Positions 43,864 through 52,165 of a DNA stretch of 64,000 nt are shown piece after piece. Numbering within the stretch: position 1 is the stretch's first letter; the number at the start of each line of letters is the position of its first letter. The stretch spans positions 310,001 to 374,000 of the forward strand of contig NZ_CP108488.1 of assembly GCF_035987325.1 (NCBI RefSeq), in the 5' to 3' direction. The position numbers and the translations under genes are program-made. The notes under the pieces were generated by a model. It was not told the DNA's origin and did not search any database. It saw nothing but the letters and a program-made list of their open reading frames with translations. The DNA is from Streptomyces sp. NBC_01244. Lineage in GTDB: Bacteria; Actinomycetota; Actinomycetes; Streptomycetales; Streptomycetaceae.

Positions 43864-44192
43864 GCAGCTGTCATACCCGCCACGAGCTCGGCCCATCGCA
43901 TCGACCGGATATCGAGGGTTGCACTCAGGGAGCCGACGATGGCGGCGATCCAGGTGGCGCGAAGTCCCTTCCAGCCGGCCGAAGACGCTCACGCAGAGGC
44001 GCCGCGGCACCATCTGAAGGCAACGCAAGTGCACATAGTGCGGGTCACGTTGAAACCAGCGGTACATGGTCGCTTCCTCGAGCGCGGACGAGCCCTCACG
44101 AGCAGCACGACCTTGGCCTACTCGGCGTACTCCAGCCGACCGATCCGGTCGGGTTTCCATTGTCACGTCGCCGACACGGTTAGCCTGCGCGG
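43864..44192. other. Gene-free divergent interval
   Basis: 329 bases between the MpaB-like gene (leftward) and the hydrolase gene (rightward). Presumably two promoters; I see no repeat, hairpin or conserved protein fragment in it. Confidence 0.5.
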
Positions 44193-44972
44193 ATGGAGAT
44201 CCATGGGGGAAGAGCAGAGGTCCACTACGTGGAGCACGGAACCGGTCGACCGGTGCTGATGCTCCACGGGGCCGGCGTCGACCACCGCGAGGCCGAGGCC
44301 TGCTTCGAGCCGGCGTTTCACGGCGTGGCGGGGCTCCGGCGGATCTATCCGGATCTCCCCGGCATGGGCCGGACCATCGCTCCCGCATCGCTGCGCAGCG
44401 CCGACGACGTCCTCGACACTCTGCTCGCCTTCGCGGAAGCCGTCACCAGCGAGACTCCATTCCTCCTCATCGGTCACTCGGCAGGCGCGTACTTCGCGCA
44501 GGCGATGGCCGCGAGGCGCCCGGCGCAGGTCGCCGGTCTGGCGCTCGTATGTCCGTTGCTGCCGGGACTGCGCGACGTGCCGGAACACCGCGTCGCAACC
44601 GGATCGGGTGAGATCGGCGACGACGTCTTCCGGAACTACTTCGTGATCCAGACCCCGGAGATGCTCGACCGGTACGAGCGCTACGTCGCCCCGGCCGCGG
44701 CGCTCGTCGACGAGGCGGCGCTCGAACGAATCGGCGAACGGTGGGCGCTGACGCCCATCCACGCACGGGCTTACGAGGGTCCGACCCTGGTCGTCGCGGG
44801 GCGGCTGGACTCCACGGTCGGATATGCCACCGCCGCTGACCTGATCCACCACTACCCACACGCCACGCTCGCCGTGGTCGACGACGCTGGACACGCCCTT
44901 CCTCACGAGAAGCCCGAACTCCTGCGCGCCCTCCTCCTCGAGTGGCTCGCGCGCGTGGAGGATTCGAGCTGA
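44193..44972 (+). CDS. Alpha/beta hydrolase
   Basis: 259 residues. Oxyanion loop HGAGVDHRE, nucleophile elbow GHSAG with Ser96, acid Asp near 208 (AGRLDSTVGY) and His near 233 (DDAGHALPHE): a complete triad. The chain resembles small esterase/haloperoxidase-like hydrolases; the substrate is unknown. It stands alone, with no operon partner in its direction. Confidence 0.85.
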   Translation: MEIHGGRAEVHYVEHGTGRPVLMLHGAGVDHREAEACFEPAFHGVAGLRRIYPDLPGMGRTIAPASLRSADDVLDTLLAFAEAVTSETPFLLIGHSAGAYFAQAMAARRPAQVAGLALVCPLLPGLRDVPEHRVATGSGEIGDDVFRNYFVIQTPEMLDRYERYVAPAAALVDEAALERIGERWALTPIHARAYEGPTLVVAGRLDSTVGYATAADLIHHYPHATLAVVDDAGHALPHEKPELLRALLLEWLARVEDSS

Positions 44973-44999
44973 CCTAGCCAGGCACTGCCCGCTGCTTTC

Positions 45000-45253
45000 G
45001 ATGGGCCCGGCTCGGGGAGCCGTTCTCCAACCCGGTCTGCTTCGTCGAGTACCGGGTCCGGTGTCTTGTCCTTCACGAAATTCGCGGTCTGCTCCGTCAT
45101 CACGGACGCCTTCTCCAAGGCTTGTGCCGTCAGGTCCTGGGCCTGAGCCTTGACGTCGGCTGCCACGTCCATGGCCTGCGCCTCGATATCGGCGGCCTTC
45201 TCCTCGACGGCGTCTTCGGGCCTGGTGTGCTGCGAGGCCTGCTCGAGGTTCAC
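45000..45253 (-). pseudogene. DUF3618-like amphipathic-helix fragment
   Basis: A short frame (possible GTG start 45253) reads VEEKAADIEAQAMDVAADVK, then QALEKASVMTEQTANFVKDK and TPDPV. The heptad-like Ala/Lys/Glu pattern and KTPDPV ending resemble the C-terminus of DUF3618 proteins, which in Streptomyces often sit near YihY and DUF1206 genes. The frame runs on into the hydrolase gene and loses character, so it is probably a remnant. Confidence 0.35.
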
Positions 45254-45450
45254 GATCCTGGCACCGCAGGGATGAACCCCCGGCACCGGGGGCGGCGTGC
45301 TCGTGCAACGGCGACGGCTGGGTAGCCGAGCCGCATGACGTCGTCTTCACCCATCTGTGAGAGGAAGCGGAGAGGCGGCCGAGGCCGCGCGCCCGGTCGG
45401 CGAAACAGGGCGTCCCGGAGCGCGGACCTTCTTCGGGACCGTGGAGCGGG

Positions 45451-45693
45451 TCAGGCCCCTTCGCCGAGGACCGCACGGATCAGTTCCCGCTGGTCTCCGG
45501 TCAGGCTCGCCTCGTCGAGGTCGACCGCTTGGCCGTCGATCGTGATCCGGTAGTGGAAGCCGTCCGCGACCGGCCGCACGGCGCGTCGCGCGAGACCCTC
45601 CCATTCCGCGGCGTCCCGCCGGGCAGAGGTGTCGATCTTCCGCATCTTGTCCACGCCGGTGAAACCCCCGGAGCGACTGACAGTGATCAGCAT
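45451..45693 (-). CDS. Emfourin-like protease inhibitor
   Basis: 80 residues; ATG 45693 has AAGGAG upstream and lies just inside the 3' end of the PAP2 gene, so translation is coupled. MLITVSRSGGFTGV and the C-terminal QAVDLDEASLTGDQRELIRA match the emfourin (protealysin inhibitor) family, small proteins that bind M4 metalloproteases. Usually an M4 protease gene is next door; none is in this window, so its target is elsewhere or it has another role. Confidence 0.7.
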   Translation of the reverse strand: MLITVSRSGGFTGVDKMRKIDTSARRDAAEWEGLARRAVRPVADGFHYRITIDGQAVDLDEASLTGDQRELIRAVLGEGA

Positions 45694-46691
45694 GGCCGTT
45701 CTCCTTCGGATGTCGAAGCTGTCGGTGGATTCGCCTGCCCCCGATCGGGCGCCGCTCCCCCGCCGGGCCCGCGCCGCGGGGCCAACGGCTCGAACTCGTC
45801 GGTGCCTGGCCGACAGTCGGCAGGTGGGGCGGGGGCCTGCGGGTCGGCCGGGGGCGCTTCGGGTTCGGGTGCGGTGAGTTCCGGCTCCAGGCCCTCGGCC
45901 ACCGCCGTGCGGCGCCGTCCGGTGTCGGACCGCCAGGCCTCGAAGGCCAGCGCCGTCGCGGTGACCACCCCGAGGCCCAGCAGCCAGCCGCCCACGACGT
46001 CGCTGACCCAGTGGACCCCGAGCGCGACGCGTGTGTAGCCGACGCCCACCACGGTGACCAGGGCGAGGGCCCAGGCCAGGGGACGCCAGGCCCGCGGAAT
46101 CACCGGCAGCAGGGCCAGCAGCAGGACGGCGCACGAGGTGGTCGCCGTCATCGCGTGGCCGGAGGGGAAGGAGAAGCCGGGCGCGTGGGCGACGGGGTCC
46201 GGCAGGTGCGGCCGGGCCCGCTCCACCGCGATCTTGACCAGGAGCCCGATCAGACCCCCCGCGACCGTCGTGACGCCGGCCCAGGCCGCCAGTCGCCAGG
46301 CGCGCCGGCTCACGAGCCAGGCCACGAGCGCGACGACAAGCAGGCGCATGGTGACCGGGTCCCAGACCCGCTCCGACAACACGTGCAGGAGGCCCACCCT
46401 GTCCGGGTGGGCGAGCGCGGCGGCGTGGAGGCGTTCGGCCGTGCCCTGGTCCAGGCGGTGCAGTGGCGCCCACTGGGACTCCACCAGTACCAGGGCGAGG
46501 GCGAACGGTACGGCCGCGACGGCGGTCGCGACCGCGGCGAGCACGAGTCTCGCGCCGAAGGTGGCGTCGGGTCCGGCGTGCCGCGCGAGCAGGCTCCGTA
46601 GCGGACCTCCCGGATGACGCGGTCCGTGCGGATCCCTGGGGCCTCGCGGATGTCGCTGAACGCGTCGAGCGCCTTCCGTGCGCCGTGCCAT
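45687..46691 (-). CDS. PAP2-family membrane phosphatase
   Basis: 334 residues from ATG 46691, with AGGGAG upstream. Six membrane helices and the three PAP2 motifs: KIAVERARPHLP, FSFPSGHAMTA, YTRVALGVHWVSDVVGG. The active site would face outside. The family dephosphorylates undecaprenyl pyrophosphate, phosphatidate or PGP; the ~75-residue Pro/Glu-rich tail is unusual. A second PAP2 domain, fused to a lipid kinase, is two genes upstream. Confidence 0.87.
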   Translation of the reverse strand: MARRTEGARRVQRHPRGPRDPHGPRHPGGPLRSLLARHAGPDATFGARLVLAAVATAVAAVPFALALVLVESQWAPLHRLDQGTAERLHAAALAHPDRVGLLHVLSERVWDPVTMRLLVVALVAWLVSRRAWRLAAWAGVTTVAGGLIGLLVKIAVERARPHLPDPVAHAPGFSFPSGHAMTATTSCAVLLLALLPVIPRAWRPLAWALALVTVVGVGYTRVALGVHWVSDVVGGWLLGLGVVTATALAFEAWRSDTGRRRTAVAEGLEPELTAPEPEAPPADPQAPAPPADCRPGTDEFEPLAPRRGPGGGAAPDRGQANPPTASTSEGERPC

Positions 46692-46753
46692 GGTGGCGGC
46701 TCCCTCTTGTGTGCGTGCGGTGGCGGGCCTCCGGCCGCCGGTGGCCGGGGCGG

Positions 46754-47707
46754 TCAGACCCCGGGGTCGTTCATGACCGGCTCCCTCACCCCCGCCCGTA
46801 CGGCTTCCAGCTGGGCGGCGAAGGAGAGGCCGAGGAAGAGCGCCATCGAGGTGAGGTAGGACCAGAGCAGCAGGGACACGATGGCGCTCAAGGGCCCGTA
46901 GACGCTGGTGAAGGAGCTGCTCTCGCCGATGTAGAGGCTGAGCCCCCAGGTCGCGAGGTTCCACAGCACCAGGTGGACGACGGCCCCGAAGGCCAGCCAG
47001 GTGTAGCCGGGTTGGCGCCGGCGCGGGGAGAGGCGGAAGATCGCGCTGGTGGCGAGGACGGCGAGCAGGATGCCGAGGGGCCAGCGTAGGAGTTCCCAGG
47101 CCCGCACGGTGTCGGGAGAGAGCCGGTACACCTCGGCCATCGCACGGGTCAGGTGGGCGCCCAGCACGGTGAGGATGAAGCTGAGGCCCAGCGGGAGTCC
47201 CGCGAGGGCCGCCATCGCCAGGCCCCGGCCGTACTTGGCGAGGAAGGGCCGGTCCCGCTCGTTGCCGTATATGCGGTTGGCGCCCCGTTCGACCTGGCAG
47301 AGGGCGGTGGTGACGTTGGCCAGGGAGAACAGCAGACCCAGCCACAGCGCGGCCTGGCCGCCGTCGCCGGCGTGGCGTCTGCTCTCGCTGAGCGCGTCGT
47401 CGACGACGGCCTGTCCCGGGCCGCTGGTGAGCCCGCGGATGGTGAGCTCGGCGACCCGACCCACGTCCTCGGTGTGCAGCACCACGGACAGGCCGACGGC
47501 GGCGATGGCCAGCGGGACTATCGACAGGACGGTCTGCAGGGCGAGCGCGCGGGCGTGGCTGAAGCCGTCGGCGTAGCGGAAGCGCACGAAGGAGTCGCGC
47601 GCCAGGCTCCAGCCTCCGTAGCGGCGCAGTGCGGTCCACGCCTCGTCGGCGGAGAGCTCCTCGCCGCTCACGTTGTGGCGTTGCGGTACCCGTCTCGCGG
47701 TGCCCAT
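46754..47707 (-). CDS. YihY/virulence factor BrkB-family membrane protein
   Basis: 317 residues; ATG 47707 with AGGAAC upstream. About six helices and the family hallmarks LALQTVLSIVPLAIAAVGLS, NRIYGNERDRPFLAKYGRGL and VYGPLSAIVSLLLWSYLTSM. Once called RNase BN; the real function is unknown, possibly transport. It lies within a same-strand run of PAP2-kinase fusion, YihY, PAP2 and emfourin-like genes, suggesting one envelope-related operon. The intact counterpart of the broken gene at 31202-32048. Confidence 0.87.
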   Translation of the reverse strand: MGTARRVPQRHNVSGEELSADEAWTALRRYGGWSLARDSFVRFRYADGFSHARALALQTVLSIVPLAIAAVGLSVVLHTEDVGRVAELTIRGLTSGPGQAVVDDALSESRRHAGDGGQAALWLGLLFSLANVTTALCQVERGANRIYGNERDRPFLAKYGRGLAMAALAGLPLGLSFILTVLGAHLTRAMAEVYRLSPDTVRAWELLRWPLGILLAVLATSAIFRLSPRRRQPGYTWLAFGAVVHLVLWNLATWGLSLYIGESSSFTSVYGPLSAIVSLLLWSYLTSMALFLGLSFAAQLEAVRAGVREPVMNDPGV

Positions 47708-47833
47708 CGTGTTCCTGCCTTCTGGTGGCGTCTCGTCTCGTGGAACCTGCGCGACGCGCGAAGCCCGCGGACCCTCGGGGCTTGCGGTCGGCCTGTGTCG
47801 CCGATGCCGCCGCAGGGCGTACCCCGCCGGGCC

Positions 47834-49561
47834 TCAGGACGGGGTACCGGGGGCCGCCGCCGGAAGCTGCTCGGCGGGTGGGGCCTGCGGCACCCCGGGC
47901 GCGCGGGGCAGGTACACCCGCAGGGCTCCCGGTTCGATCTCGGCGGTGAGGCGGACACCATCGCTCACGGCATCACCGTCGAGCTCGCGCGGCTGCGGTA
48001 CGGCGCAGCGGACGTCGATCCGTGTGGCACTGAAGTACTCCAGCGCTCCCCCGGCCTCGCTGCGCCCGTCGGGGGCGGCCGGGCCGGCGGCTGCCGGCGG
48101 ATGTCGGCGCAGCAGGCGGGCCGCGAGGTGCCCGGCGGCGGTGAGCCATCCGGCGGGGCCGCGCGGGTCGAAGAGCACCACTTCCAGGCGTCCGCTGTCC
48201 GGCCGCGCCGCCGGCAGGAGCGGCAGTCCGCCCTGCAGGGTGCCGACGTTCCCGATGACGACCATGCGGGCCCGGCGCCGCAGCCGGCGGCCCCCGTCGA
48301 CGCGGACCGTGAGGCGCACGCCGGGATCGCGCAGGTGCCGCAGAGCCGACAGGACGTACGCGGCCCAGCCCATCCGTGACTTGAGCCGCGGGGAGGCGTC
48401 CCGGACCATCGCGGCGTCGAACCCGGCGCCTGCCATGACGGTGAACCGCGTCGGCTCGAGCCCGTCGCCGCGGACCCGGCCGACGTCGATGCCGAAGCTC
48501 TCGCCGGACAGGGACTCGGCCAGGGCGGCAGCCGGATCCATCGGGAGGCCGAGGTTGCGGGCGAGCAGGTTTCCGGTGCCGCAGGGTGCGACGGCCAGCG
48601 GGATCCGGGTGCCCGCCAGGATCTCGGCGCAGGCGCGCAGGGTGCCGTCGCCTGCGCAGACCACCACGAGGGCGGGGCGGATGGTGCGGAGCTCCTCCGC
48701 CAGGGTGCCGCAGGGGAGTTCGGCGGAAGTCAGGATCCACCGCAGGTCCCGGTGGCCGTGCTCGCGCAGGACGGCGGCCAGCCGGTCTGCGAGCTCGTCC
48801 GGGCAGCCGTACGGGTGGCGCACGGCAAGGACCGGACCACCGGTGCCGCGCGGGGCGGGCACCTCCCGGTCGGATCGCTCCGCTCCGTCGGTCCCCGCGG
48901 CGGGATGTCGCCCGTACAGCAGCGCGAACCCGGTGATCAGCAGGGTCAAGGTGCCGTTGAGCAGGCCGCCCGCCACATCGCTGGGGTAGTGCATGCCGCG
49001 GTACATCCGCGACAGTCCGACGGCCGGCGGGATCAGCAGCAGGATGCCCGTCACCGCGTGGCGCCACGGGCCCCGCATGCGCAGCGCGGCGATGACGGCC
49101 AATCCCCCGTAGAGCGCGAGGGAAGCGCCGACGTGCCCGGAGGGGAAGCTCGACGTGGGCGGCGCGGCGTCCTCGTGGGGAACCGCGGGCCGCGGGCGGT
49201 CCACGAAGGCCGTCACCGACACGAACACCGCCGACTGCGCGGCCACCGAGACGCCGAGGAACAGTGCCTCGGTACGCAGTGCGGCGCGGGGAAGGACGAG
49301 CAGGGCAACGATGGAGACCAGGGTCACGCCGATGACGGCCTGAGTGCCGGCGAGTACGGAGAACAACTCCGTGACTCCGGACGTGGCCGGGTCCCTGCCC
49401 TCCACCAGGTCCCTGCCGATCGAGGCCTCCGCCGAAAGCGGCCAGTGCCCGGCCGCCGGCCCGGTGACCAGCCGTCCCAGCCCGACCATCAGGGCCGCCT
49501 GCACGGGAAGGAGCAGAAGCGGTCCGACACCGCGCACGGAGGAACTGCGGCTTCGTCTCAT
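47834..49561 (-). CDS. PAP2 phosphatase-diacylglycerol kinase (LCB5) fusion
   Basis: 575 residues from ATG 49561. Residues ~10-220: membrane PAP2 domain with VDRPRPAVP, SSFPSGHVGASLALYGG and SRMYRGMHYPSDVAGG. Residues ~240-560: soluble lipid-kinase domain with VVVCAGDGTLRACAEIL (AGDGT replacing the usual GGDGT) and LAVAPCGTGNLLARNLG. The two activities are opposite, one removing lipid phosphate outside and the other adding it inside. Such fusions are known in actinomycetes and may recycle diacylglycerol or a polyprenol. Confidence 0.87.
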   Translation of the reverse strand: MRRSRSSSVRGVGPLLLLPVQAALMVGLGRLVTGPAAGHWPLSAEASIGRDLVEGRDPATSGVTELFSVLAGTQAVIGVTLVSIVALLVLPRAALRTEALFLGVSVAAQSAVFVSVTAFVDRPRPAVPHEDAAPPTSSFPSGHVGASLALYGGLAVIAALRMRGPWRHAVTGILLLIPPAVGLSRMYRGMHYPSDVAGGLLNGTLTLLITGFALLYGRHPAAGTDGAERSDREVPAPRGTGGPVLAVRHPYGCPDELADRLAAVLREHGHRDLRWILTSAELPCGTLAEELRTIRPALVVVCAGDGTLRACAEILAGTRIPLAVAPCGTGNLLARNLGLPMDPAAALAESLSGESFGIDVGRVRGDGLEPTRFTVMAGAGFDAAMVRDASPRLKSRMGWAAYVLSALRHLRDPGVRLTVRVDGGRRLRRRARMVVIGNVGTLQGGLPLLPAARPDSGRLEVVLFDPRGPAGWLTAAGHLAARLLRRHPPAAAGPAAPDGRSEAGGALEYFSATRIDVRCAVPQPRELDGDAVSDGVRLTAEIEPGALRVYLPRAPGVPQAPPAEQLPAAAPGTPS

Positions 49562-49655
49562 GGATGCCTTCTGGCCCGCACCGACCGAATGATGCGCGGT
49601 CCTTGACTGCCGCCCCCACTCCGGAGCGGGCGATGGCTACCCCGTGCTGTCGTCC

Positions 49656-49866
49656 TCAGACGCTTTGCGCGCCCCCGAGGCCGGCCGGGGTGTCCGGCTG
49701 CTCCAGCAGGAACGCGCGTACCTGCCGCTCGACGGCGGTCTCGGCCGCCTCGCCGCCGAGTTGCGCGCGGGCCCGCCCGCCCGAGGGTGTAGGCGACGTG
49801 GACGAGCAGGATCCCGATGAGGATGGAGGCGCAGGCCTCGTACTCGATCTTCCCGGCCGCCATGTG
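49656..49866 (-). pseudogene. Frameshifted helical protein remnant (regulator C-terminus?)
   Basis: Two frames join near 49775: KIEYEACASILIGILLVHVA with YTLGRA, then RAQLGGEAAETAVERQVRAF and LLEQPD to the stop at 49656. The pattern is that of a regulator's C-terminal helices (TetR-like), but no DNA-binding part is present and the family is unsure. Confidence 0.35.
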
Positions 49867-49903
49867 CAGGCGATGCCGACGCGCCAGAAGTGTGCCGGCG
49901 CAG

Positions 49904-50002
49904 CCGGTGCCGTTCGTGGACGGTCTTCCACGGCCCGAACCGTTCGGGCAGGTCACGCCACTGAACGCCCGTCCGCACCCGGTGCGGAATCCCATCGGTC
50001 AC
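49904..50002 (-). mobile_element. IS5-family transposase N-terminal remnant
   Basis: About 33 codons (GTG 50002) read PHRVRTGVQWRDLPERFGPW and KTVHERH, the well-conserved start of IS5/DUF4096-type transposases. The frame then becomes nonsense and no DDE residues or inverted-repeat ends were found, so only a scar remains. It marks past insertion and rearrangement next to other remnants. Confidence 0.7.
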
Positions 50003-50055
50003 CTGCCGGTGATCCCGCCACCGGCCACCACGCCTGTTGGGAACCCTGACCCCTA

Positions 50056-50529
50056 CTACTCCGTGACGAAGGGCGTGTACCCGACCGGGACCTCGCTCGC
50101 CTGAAGGTCAGAGAAGACCAGGGTCAGGTTGTGTGCGTTGGTCTCAATGCGTACCTCATGGAAGTCGATCCCGACGGCCTTCGCCCAGCGGCGGGTCGCC
50201 TCGGACTCAGGGAGAAGCTTGGCTCCCGGGTACAGGTCATGCCACTTCACGCCCCAGACGTATCCATCAAGGTCGACACCGGTTTCGCGGTCGATGAGCC
50301 GGTCGTCCAAAGAGACTCGCCAGGTCGCAGCCGACACTGACGTCTCACAACGGGCCTCAACGCAGTACCGGAAGAGATACCGCAGGTGGGACGGCGTGAT
50401 GCCGGTACGGGGAGCAGCCGTCGCATAGACGATGACCTCGTAGTCGCGCATGTAGTTGGTGTATCCGTGATGGACGACAGCCTGATCGAAGGTCTCGTCC
50501 AGCATCTGTTCAAGTACGGCGGTGTCCAT
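50056..50529 (-). CDS. YxiG-like protein
   Basis: 157 residues from ATG 50529, with AAGGGGG just upstream. VVHHGYTNYMRDYEVIVYAT, SHLRYLFRYCVEARCET and VDLDGYVWGVKWHDLYPG are conserved, as I recall, in Streptomyces proteins annotated YxiG-like; biochemical function unknown. In Bacillus yxiG lies in the wapA toxin locus, so an immunity-like role is possible but speculative. The ending NAHNLTLVFSDLQ plus VPVGYTPFV is intact. Confidence 0.7.
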   Translation of the reverse strand: MDTAVLEQMLDETFDQAVVHHGYTNYMRDYEVIVYATAAPRTGITPSHLRYLFRYCVEARCETSVSAATWRVSLDDRLIDRETGVDLDGYVWGVKWHDLYPGAKLLPESEATRRWAKAVGIDFHEVRIETNAHNLTLVFSDLQASEVPVGYTPFVTE

Positions 50530-50622
50530 GCCCCCTTGTACCTCACCCGAAGAGACCTTCGACAACGAGATGCACAGGTGTCGAGATTCTGTGGATGATG
50601 GCGCTGAGTGGCCAGGTGGTGA

Positions 50623-51276
50623 TCACTGATCCGCGAGGAGGCCGGGCAGTCTGCGCATGTCGTCGAAGACGACGGTGCCAGGGCCTTCGAGTCGGTCCGC
50701 GGGAATCATCCCCCCGGCGTAGGCGAATGCTCGCATGCCTGCGGCTCGGGCTGCTTGAAGACCGTATGGGCTGTCCTCGACCACGGCGCATGCCTCAGGC
50801 GCGATGCCCATCCGTCGCGCGGCGTGGAGGAACAGATCTGGGGCCGGTTTGCCGTGCTTGACCTCGGTGGCGCTGAAGATGCGGCCTTCGAAGCGTGGGT
50901 AGAGACCGGTGATCCCCAGTGTGAAACGCATCTTGTCGTGGCTCCCGCTGGATGCCACGCAGGTGGGGAGACGCGTGAGCGCATCGAGGGCGTCGACGAT
51001 GCCCTGGACGGGGGTGAGCTCGGCGGCGAGCGCATCGCGGTAGAGGGGCTTGAACTCCTCCTCCCAGTCGGCCGGCAGGCTGTGCCCGAGGTGGTCCTCT
51101 ATCTGCTGCGTCATCGACTGGCTCGAGCGCCCCATGAATCGGTCGACGATCTCGGCTTCGGTGAGGCTCCATCCCAGCTTGGCCAGGACGAGTGCATCCA
51201 CGCGCACCGCGATGCGTTCGCTGTCGACCAGCACGCCGTCGCAGTCGAATATGACGAGTTCAATGGGATGGATCAT
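50623..51276 (-). CDS. HAD-superfamily hydrolase (beta-phosphoglucomutase-like)
   Basis: 217 residues from ATG 51276. Motif I VIFDCDGVLVDSE with nucleophile Asp11 and acid/base Asp13; motif II SSGS; motif III Lys in HGKPAPD; motif IV VVEDSPYG. The cap inserted after motif I is of the helical C1 type. Members hydrolyse or isomerise small sugar phosphates. It is divergent from a two-component system; no pathway neighbours. Confidence 0.87.
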   Translation of the reverse strand: MIHPIELVIFDCDGVLVDSERIAVRVDALVLAKLGWSLTEAEIVDRFMGRSSQSMTQQIEDHLGHSLPADWEEEFKPLYRDALAAELTPVQGIVDALDALTRLPTCVASSGSHDKMRFTLGITGLYPRFEGRIFSATEVKHGKPAPDLFLHAARRMGIAPEACAVVEDSPYGLQAARAAGMRAFAYAGGMIPADRLEGPGTVVFDDMRRLPGLLADQ

Positions 51277-51417
51277 CCCCACAGGATAGGTGGGCTGTCC
51301 CGTCACGCGGCAGCAGTGATCTCGGGGCGTTCGACAAGGTGTCCGCGTTCGAAGCGGGCGCCGGCTCGGACCGGGCACGAAGTCACCCGGCCAGCGGAGA
51401 ATCTGCCCCTTGACCTG

Positions 51418-51458
51418 CTGAAAGGAGTCTGAAGCTCCCTGAAGATCATTTCAGGGAG
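51418..51458. promoter_or_regulatory. CTGAAR direct-repeat array with palindrome, upstream of response regulator
   Basis: CTGAAA/G occurs at 51418, 51429 and 51439 (steps of 11 and 10 bases). The last copy is also the left arm of a perfect 9-bp inverted repeat, CTCCCTGAA (51435-51443) and TTCAGGGAG (51450-51458). It ends 29 bases before the regulator's ATG. Repeats on one helical face are the usual sites for OmpR-family regulators, so autoregulation is likely. Confidence 0.6.
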
Positions 51459-51487
51459 GTCGTCGCGTCCCGTGGATACTGGCGATC

Positions 51488-52165
51488 ATGAGAGTGCTGG
51501 TGGTTGAAGACGAGGAGCGGCTGGCCGCGTCCCTCAAGCGCGGCCTGGAGGCCGCCGGGTACGCGGTGGACGTCGCCCACGACGGCAGGACCGGCCTGTC
51601 GATGGCGGGAAGTCATGCGTACAGCGCGGTCATCCTCGACATCATGCTGCCCGGCCTCAACGGCTACCGGGTCTGCGCCCGCCTGCGCACCGACGGCGTC
51701 GACACCCCGATCCTGATGCTCACCGCCAAGAACGGTGAGTACGACGAGGCCGAGGCGCTGGATACCGGCGCGGACGACTACCTGGCCAAGCCCTTCTCCT
51801 ACGTCGTCCTGGAAGCGCGGCTCCGTGCCCTGCTACGCCGCGCCGGGCCGCGGGTGCGTACCCGGCTGCGCCTGGGCGACCTGTGGCTCGATCCCGCCGC
51901 GCGGACCTGCGGACGCGCCGAACACCGGATCACTCTCACTGCCAAGGAGTTCGCGGTGCTGGAATGCCTGGCCCGCCGGGCGGGCGAGGTCGTTCCCAAG
52001 CTCGACATCGTGGACGAGGTGTGGGACGTGTCGTTCGACGGGGACATCAACATCGTCGAGGTCTACGTCAGTTCCCTGAGGCGCAAGATCGACGCGCCCT
52101 TCCAGCGCGCAGCGATCGAGACGGTGCGCGGCGGCGGCTACCGGCTGGCGGCCGACGGTGGGTGA
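51488..52165 (+). CDS. OmpR/PhoB-family response regulator
   Basis: 225 residues. Receiver with Glu7-Asp8 pocket, phospho-acceptor Asp51 (VILDIMLPGLNGY), Thr in MLTAKN and Lys in YLAKPF; winged-helix output LTAKEFAVLECLARRAGEVV ending IETVRGGGYRLA. It overlaps the kinase gene by eight bases. Its promoter bears a repeat array suited to self-binding. The regulon is unknown; the neighbours give no clear target. Confidence 0.92.
   Translation: MRVLVVEDEERLAASLKRGLEAAGYAVDVAHDGRTGLSMAGSHAYSAVILDIMLPGLNGYRVCARLRTDGVDTPILMLTAKNGEYDEAEALDTGADDYLAKPFSYVVLEARLRALLRRAGPRVRTRLRLGDLWLDPAARTCGRAEHRITLTAKEFAVLECLARRAGEVVPKLDIVDEVWDVSFDGDINIVEVYVSSLRRKIDAPFQRAAIETVRGGGYRLAADGG

Noticed and set aside
41485..44259. 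924-codon plus-strand frame over the PKS, UbiA and MpaB genes
   Set aside because: Arg/Pro/Gly-rich shadow; three genes with complete active-site motifs occupy the same DNA.
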